Source: Dillenia suffruticosa (lineage: Eukaryota; Streptophyta; Magnoliopsida; Dilleniales; Dilleniaceae). Taken from it: a DNA stretch of 64,000 bases. Shown one piece after another: positions 58,250 through 64,000 of this stretch (position 1 is its first letter; each line of letters begins with the position of its first letter). Where the stretch lies: NCBI GenBank assembly GCA_033439265.1, contig JAVTVX010000005.1:6272001-6336000 (forward strand). The letters are read 5' to 3'. The notes under the pieces were generated by a model. The model was given only the letters and a program-made list of their open reading frames with translations. It searched no databases and had not been told where the DNA came from. The translations under genes and the position numbers were made by a program.

Positions 58250-60345
58250 CGCAGGCCCAGTACGGCCCACGGCCCAGTTCGGCCCCTGGCCTGCGAGCCC
58301 ACGACGACCCGTGACCCTCTGTGTAGGTAAATGAATTCTCGATTCCTTGTATATACTAGGGTTTCGAAAATTATTGGTAATTTGACTCAAATTTCTCACT
58401 TGTGTTTCAAATGGTAAACATTACAGGTTTTAGACCAGGTTGACGGACGAACGAAAGCTAGATCCGGACACCCGAGAAACCCTAGGTGAGAGAAATGCAA
58501 CATTTTCAACGTTTGAATTAATTTTATCGAAATTAGGTCGAATTTAGATCGAGAGTTAAATAAGATATTGAAATGTGTGAAATTTGAGGAAAATTAGACA
58601 AAAAAAATGAGAAATATTAGAAACTCGACCATTGGTGAGTCAGATGAGTCGAAATTGAGGAAACGAGAATTTATAACTAAGTTTTGTAAATTAAGTGATA
58701 TATATTTGGAAGGGAAAAATTAAAAACCCCTGATTTGACTTTTAAATTGATATTAAATGTTGATAATCTGATTTAGGTTGATCTTTTGGAGACTCGAGCG
58801 GTCAAATCCGATTAGGCTTGTCAGTAGGGAGTGACTTCCCTCCCGTAGAACAGTGAGTGGGACTTTGACATTCGCTATTGATTGAAAATCATATTTCAAA
58901 AATACTTTTAAATGACATGTTTCTGCAAATGTATGATTGTTAGACCTTTCCAATATTTGATGAAATGTTTTGTGACTTTTGGAGTGTCTTAACTGCTGAC
59001 TTTATTGATATGCATCCATGAGTTTTGATAAACGTATATTGTGCCACATTTTCGACATATTGATATGTTTTAATGCTTCCACTGCATTGACACATGGTTT
59101 TAAATGGATTTACTTACACATTTGGGTTGTATGCCCGGTTGACGTTATGATATTATGCATGGGGCTATATGCCCGGCTGATCTGGTGATGGGATGCATGG
59201 GGCTACGTGCCTGGCTGATATGATATTGTGATCCGTAGCTACGAAGGACATCTGGTAGAGGCACCCCTTGTGTCCGGATACGCTTCGGCCGGAGGTATCC
59301 GCCAGATTGTCATGTGTATGGGTGTCCCAGGTTGACCCTCATCGGAGAGGACGTTGAGTACGGCTCGTCTAGCACCAGGCGGGGGCACCATACACGGCTG
59401 ACTAGTTATATGTACATTATTATTATTTACAGGCTAGTTGGGGTAGTCTGTGGCCAACATTGGGGCAGAGAGCCATTCTTTAATACTTGCATTTGGAAAA
59501 AACCCCAATGCGCCGTCCTTGGTCGAGATAGACCATTGCCGGGAATATTTCATTGGCCGGCTCTTCATGACATTGATGTAAAATTTTGGATGCATATCTT
59601 GCTTTCTGATGTGTGTGTATTATATATGATTTTGAAATAACATGATCGGTTTGCGCACTGTGGATATTTTCTTATCTTATGCTTTGACACTCCAAATTCA
59701 CCTCGATATTGATAGTATGATGTCAATCCCCCCACTTACTAAGTATCCTCCCATAGATACTCACCCCTCACTTTCTTTCCCACAGGATTAGTGTTGGACC
59801 GAAGAGATATCACTGGGTTTGGGTATGGATATTTTCCATTTCTTCCGCTATGATGATTGGTGACATTATTATGTATTGGAGATTTTAGATTGACCAATGT
59901 ATTTATATAAATTTTCTGGGATGACTGTATAAATTATGGACTTTTATTCGCGAAACCTTCGTGTTGGTTATTTCATTGCATCGAGGCATTTGTAAATATT
60001 TAAAAACAACTTGAGAATTTATTTTATATATGTGTAGAATTTAAGTCCGCTCGGTGTGGCGGCTGCTCATGCTCTAGTTGGGCATGACAGTAGAGGTCTG
60101 TTGCTAAGACTGTTAGAAACTTTATAGCCTTGCGTTGTTCTGGATGTTGGTTGTGGTATTTGTTGAATTTGGAGAGGCCGGGATGGCCAATTTTTTATTT
60201 TTACAGGATGAATCTCTTATACAGGTGAAATTGTAAATGGGAAACCTCCGATTTATGGGGAGGTTCTGCCCGATTTTCTATGAAAATACAGCCGGCATCC
60301 AGGGACAACGGGCGACTGTTCACGATCCCGATTCGGGACGTGACA
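58250..60345 (+). repeat. 3' LTR, copy 2, right part
   Basis: Resumes with the CGCAG duplication and GCCCAGTACGGCCC and runs to TGACA before GTTTG. One arm of the 12008-type hairpin is mutated (AAGTATC near 59739). Confidence 0.9.
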
Positions 60346-61793
60346 GTTTGAATCAATTTATTTTGTTCAATATTTTTATTTTATTACATTGACTTAGAAT
60401 TTGAAAAAACTCAACTTAATCTATTCATTTAATTTGGTCATTGAGGTCAAGTGGGATGGAGTTCAGATCTCCATGAAAGCTAAGATCTTTGCATGTGAGT
60501 ATTTGGTCTTCATGATGTCTTCTCTCACATTTCGTTTATTTTGGAAAATTAGTAGTTTGAATCAATTTATTTTATTTGATATTTTATTTTGTTACATTGA
60601 CTTAGAATTTGAAAAAACTTGACTTAATCTATTCATTTAATTTGATCAACTCTTTATTTTATAAAGTATTTTTTTTCTTTCCACTGTTCGTTATATTATT
60701 TGTTTATATTTTAAGATATTTACTTAAACTGATGATGGTGTTGGCCGGTTTAATAGTCTATCGATGCCTTCACACCGGTAGCACCCTGGGTCAGAGGTGT
60801 TACGAGCCGAGTTAAATGTAAACACACTCATAAATTGTTTTATTTTATTTAAGTAAATTAGTCTATCCAAACTTTTTGTAAAATAATTTATTTAAAATGA
60901 ATTTCTAAGATTAAAAAAAAAACCTTATTTTTTTTTGGTACAAGAAAACCTTATTTTTCACCGGTCACAAGTGGGATGGGGCCTTAAAAGTCCACAATTG
61001 GGCTTTTTCAACCAACCCCTTTGAGAGAGAGAGAGAGTTTCAAATTCTATCATGGTTCATAAGGTTTGCCTTTGTATGATCAGAGAACGCAGTGTTTCTT
61101 TTGCAACTCAAAATGACACCCTACACACGTCTAAACGACACGAACACTCAAGAAACGATTGCTCCGCGTTGTTCTATGTGTCGTTTTATGCCTTCTTTCC
61201 TTCGGTTCTCATTCTGCCCTTAGCTTCCTTTATTCCTTGTATGACATTTCCTTAGTTGCTCTTCATCTTCAACTCTTGATACTGCCATGAATTCCTAATT
61301 CATTAATTACACTAATCAATTACTTCTCCCAATTTGGTTTTTCTCAGAACCCGTGAAACCAGTTTCAATTCAAAGTTGCGAAACCCTAGAATTTTATGGT
61401 TTTACGGAAGAAGCTTTCATGAGGCATATTCCCACGATTTCTATTAATTAATGGAAATTTTCTTTTTAATTGAGACTGTTGTTGGTATTGGTCTTCAATG
61501 AAAAATAGGAATGTGCTATAATTTTCTCCTTGTTTATTGATTATGTTATGTCTTTGCTTGATCATTTTCAATGCAATTTCTGTTTCTTCTTTCTTACTCT
61601 GCCTCCTAAGACCTGGAATACAAGGATCTCGTTCGAGGTTTAACTTTAGGTTGATTTTTCATTTCATTTCAAGTAGTCTTAGTTTTATTTTTTTCCACAA
61701 ATATGTCATATTTATTTCAATCATTTTACAATAGTTAATAACAAATTAGAAAATCCTTGGACTTCATTCTCTTGAATGGGCCAAGCGTCCATC
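60346..61793. other. Tandem-repeat site and RALF-b 3' flank, copy 2, non-coding
   Basis: Counterpart of 18254-19702. It includes the 209-bp tandem units at 60346 and 60555 and the unit-start sequence near 60800. No gene is seen. Confidence 0.7.
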
Positions 61794-62051
61794 TCAACCA
61801 CTCCTGCATCCTTGAGACTTGGAACAACCTCTCTGATAGGGTGCTGCCGCATGTGGTCCGCAGGGATCTCCGGGGATTTTTTTGGAGCATGGGATTCCAC
61901 CTTTTTTTAGTGCGGGGTATCCGATTACCGTGTTTTCTTCACCAATGGCCTGGCCAATCTCCCCTGCATCGTTCTGTGCATGTGCTGCATGAGCAAACAT
62001 GGCAATGAGGAGAGAGAGGATAAGAACAATGGCTTTCACATTCTTCTCCAT
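61794..62051 (-). CDS. RALF-like secreted peptide (RALF-b, copy 2)
   Basis: 85 residues, identical in protein sequence to the product of 19703-19960, with the KSQGCRSG tail characteristic of RALF-b. Signal peptide, four cysteines and YQRGCS are all intact. A TATA box is at 62122-62129. The immediate flanks are nearly the same as in copy 1; a few bases are missing upstream, near 62598. Confidence 0.88.
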   Translation of the reverse strand: MEKNVKAIVLILSLLIAMFAHAAHAQNDAGEIGQAIGEENTVIGYPALKKGGIPCSKKIPGDPCGPHAAAPYQRGCSKSQGCRSG

Positions 62052-62121
62052 TTTTCAAAGGTGAAGGTTGTGATAATTTAAAATGGCAATTTTGCTTGTT
62101 TTGTTGAAGCAAAAGTTTTGG

Positions 62122-62129
62122 CTTTTATA
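62122..62129 (-). promoter_or_regulatory. TATA box of RALF-b copy 2
   Basis: TATAAAAG on the minus strand, 71 bp upstream of the ATG. Confidence 0.6.
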
Positions 62130-62973
62130 CTTTTTGAAGTGGTTGTTATTAATAGGATTTTTATTTTCTTTTTTTTTTTTTCGTGTGTGCTTTAAATAGT
62201 GCATTAGCCAGATGTTATTGTGATTTCACTCCATTAATTTTATAGAATTTCTTTTCTTTTTCTTTTTCTTTGCTTTGATGTCATAAGCTACATTTAGATT
62301 TTTAACTAAAATTTATTATTAATTGTTTGTATTCTCTATTATTTAGCTTTAAAAAGAAAATGTGAATAGAAATGATTGAGTGAAGAAATTAAAAACTACC
62401 AACAAACAGTCTGATTAACTTGGAAAATTGTCATTTGGATTTTTCACTGCACTATGTGTTATCATTGTTAATAAATGCCATAATGAAATAATCAAAGGAG
62501 GGCTCTACCAAAGATTAATATTTTTATTAAATAGCATGTATATTGTTTATCAAATTGAGCTCAGACAAATTTTACAACTTAAACTCAAATTGAGTTTTAG
62601 GGCAAAAAGTTGAGAAGATATGTGGTAACTATGTCTACCCATGTAAGGGCAAAAAGAAATAATTTTATGATTTTTAGATTATCGAAGAAAGTCAATTTTT
62701 ATTACAAAGTTAAAATCCTAAACTCATATCGTATAATTCCAAAATGTTAATTATATCAATTAAACAATAAATCAGCGTCGAGTGAACTTTGCTGGATAAT
62801 ATTTTCAATCTTAATATATACAAATAATCAGAAATTGTAATATAATTAAGATATCAAATGAGTAGAGTTAAATCAAAACTCACACATAAATTAATTAAGT
62901 AAATTAGTCTATTCGAACTCTTTGTAGAAGGATTTATTTAAAATCAACTTCTAAGACTAAAAAAAAAAAAATT

Positions 62974-63011
<38 letters not shown>

Positions 63012-63657
63012 AAGTTTCAAATTCTGTTACGGTTCATCAGGTTTGCCGCTTTTAGGACTAGAAAACAAGCGTTTGTGTTACCACTCAAAATGACACCCTA
63101 TAAATCTAAACGATGCGAACTCTTGAAGAAACGACTGCTCTATGTTCTTTAGTGTGTCGTTTTAAGCCTTCTTCCCTTCCCATCTCATTCTGCTCTCCGT
63201 TTCCTTCCTTGTAAGACATTTCCTTTTTTGCTCTTCATCTTCTACCCTTGATGCTGCCATGAATTACTAATTCATTAATTATACTATTCAATTACTTCCC
63301 CCAATTCGATTTTTCTCCGAGCCCCTAAAAACCAGATTCAATTCAAAGTGTCCTTTCTTTTTCAAATGAGAAACAATGGAATTTTTGGGTTTTACGGTAG
63401 AAGCTTTCATGAGGTATATTCACAAGAATTTTTTTTATTAATTATTGGAATTATTGCTTATAATTGACACTGTTGTTGGTTTTGGTCTTCATTGAAAAAT
63501 AGGAATGTGTTATCATTTTCTCCTTGTTTATTGATTATGTTAAGTCTTTGTTTGATCATTTTCAATGCAATATCTGTTTCTTCTTTCTTACTCTGCCTCC
63601 TTAGACCTAGAATATAAGAAACATAGAATCTTCTCATTTGATTTGTTGTGAGGTGTC
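62130..63657. other. RALF-b 5' flank and truncated third unit, copy 2
   Basis: Counterpart of 20039-21573, non-coding, with the AG microsatellite near 62980-63009. Confidence 0.7.
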
Positions 63658-63888
63658 CACTACTAAAAAAATAAGTATCAACGATGGATAAATATCGATG
63701 GAAAAAAATCCGTCGATCTTTGTTTGATCATTTTCAATGCAATTTCTGTTTCTTCTTTCTTACTTTACCTCCTAAGACCTAGAATATAAGAAACATAGAA
63801 TCTTCTCATTTGATTTGTTGTGAGGTGTCCACTACTAGAAAAACAAGTATCGGCGATAGATAAATATCGATAGAAAAAATCTGTCGGT
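63545..63888 (+). repeat. 172-bp CACTA-junction duplication, copy 2
   Basis: Units start at 63545 and 63717, with CACTACTA at 63658 and 63830. The arrangement matches copy 1. Confidence 0.85.
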
Positions 63889-64000
63889 AATAGCGACGGA
63901 TTTCCAACGGATTAATGTCGGACACAATATCGATGGATTAGTGACGAAAAGATTTCCATCGCTAAACCTAAAAAAATAAAAAAAATTGTAAGATTATCAG
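63830..64000. mobile_element. Short CACTA element, copy 2, cut by window edge
   Basis: First 171 bp of the counterpart of 21746-22213. Confidence 0.7.

Larger units (their letters stand above)
49460..60345 (+). mobile_element. Deleted Tekay element, copy 2, carrying a nested solo LTR
   Basis: Same insertion as 9751-18253, lengthened by a 2.4-kb solo LTR in its 3' LTR. LTRs are 49460-52274 and 55117-60345 (interrupted). Primer site 52282-52293; leader motifs 52432-52445 and 52531-52544; polypurine tract 55101-55116. The interior shares all deletions and stops of copy 1. Confidence 0.93.
39717..64000. repeat. Downstream copy of the ~39.7-kb direct duplication
   Basis: Second copy of 1-21916; it runs off the right edge of the window inside the short CACTA element. 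Private changes include a 13-bp deletion in the CACTA subterminal region near 39868, a 5-base insertion near 43104, a one-base deletion in the gag remnant near 53625, and the 2.4-kb solo LTR at 55857-58249. The nested target-site duplications are the same in both copies, so the GTTTG Tekay and CACTA insertions predate the copying. Confidence 0.95.

Overview
The window is nuclear DNA of a flowering plant, probably a eudicot. The evidence is AT-rich intergenic sequence, Ty3/gypsy chromovirus (Tekay/Del-type) retrotransposons with 2.4-2.9-kb LTRs, CACTA transposons with CGTCGC-type subterminal repeats, and small secreted RALF-like peptide genes. No prokaryotic gene organisation, rRNA, tRNA or CRISPR array was seen. 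The only intact host genes I can support are four short RALF-like genes, all on the minus strand. The rest is nested mobile DNA and non-coding sequence.

Large-scale layout: positions 1-21916 reappear, nearly base for base and in the same order, at 39717-64000. The window therefore holds one full ~39.7-kb unit and the first part of a second, head to tail. This is either a recent tandem segmental duplication or two haplotypes joined by the assembly. Copy 2 differs by scattered SNPs and small indels and by one private 2.4-kb solo LTR (55857-58249).

Inside one unit, from the left: the right end of a CACTA element (1-326) sits in a degenerate solo LTR (to 2545). Next come ~5 kb of non-coding flank and RALF-a (7624-7881). 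A CACTA remnant (8776-9053) follows. A Tekay-type element with GTTTG target duplications (9751-18253) lacks most of RT, RNase H and integrase. RALF-b (19703-19960) is next, then a further RALF-type repeat unit that breaks off at a short CACTA element (21746-22213). A 10.5-kb Tekay element on the minus strand (22231-32775, GAATG target duplications) has gag, protease, RT, RNase H, integrase and a chromodomain-like tail. Its frames are spoiled only by three in-frame stops. After it lie copia-LTR-like DNA, unidentified exon-like fragments (34.67-35.39 kb), a truncated RALF-unit flank (36145-37129), and the solo LTR (37130-42248) split by the 2.7-kb CACTA element (37316-40029). The second unit then begins.

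Order of events inferred from nesting: an old tandem array of RALF units formed. Solo LTR and CACTA insertions came next, with the deleted Tekay element entering between RALF-a and RALF-b. The ~39.7-kb duplication (or haplotype split) followed, and the solo LTR private to copy 2 came last. The LTR families share features that go beyond ordinary annotation: a splice-like ~87-100-nt segment and hairpins inside the LTRs, extra polypurine-tract-like motifs in the leader, and a possible intron between gag and protease.
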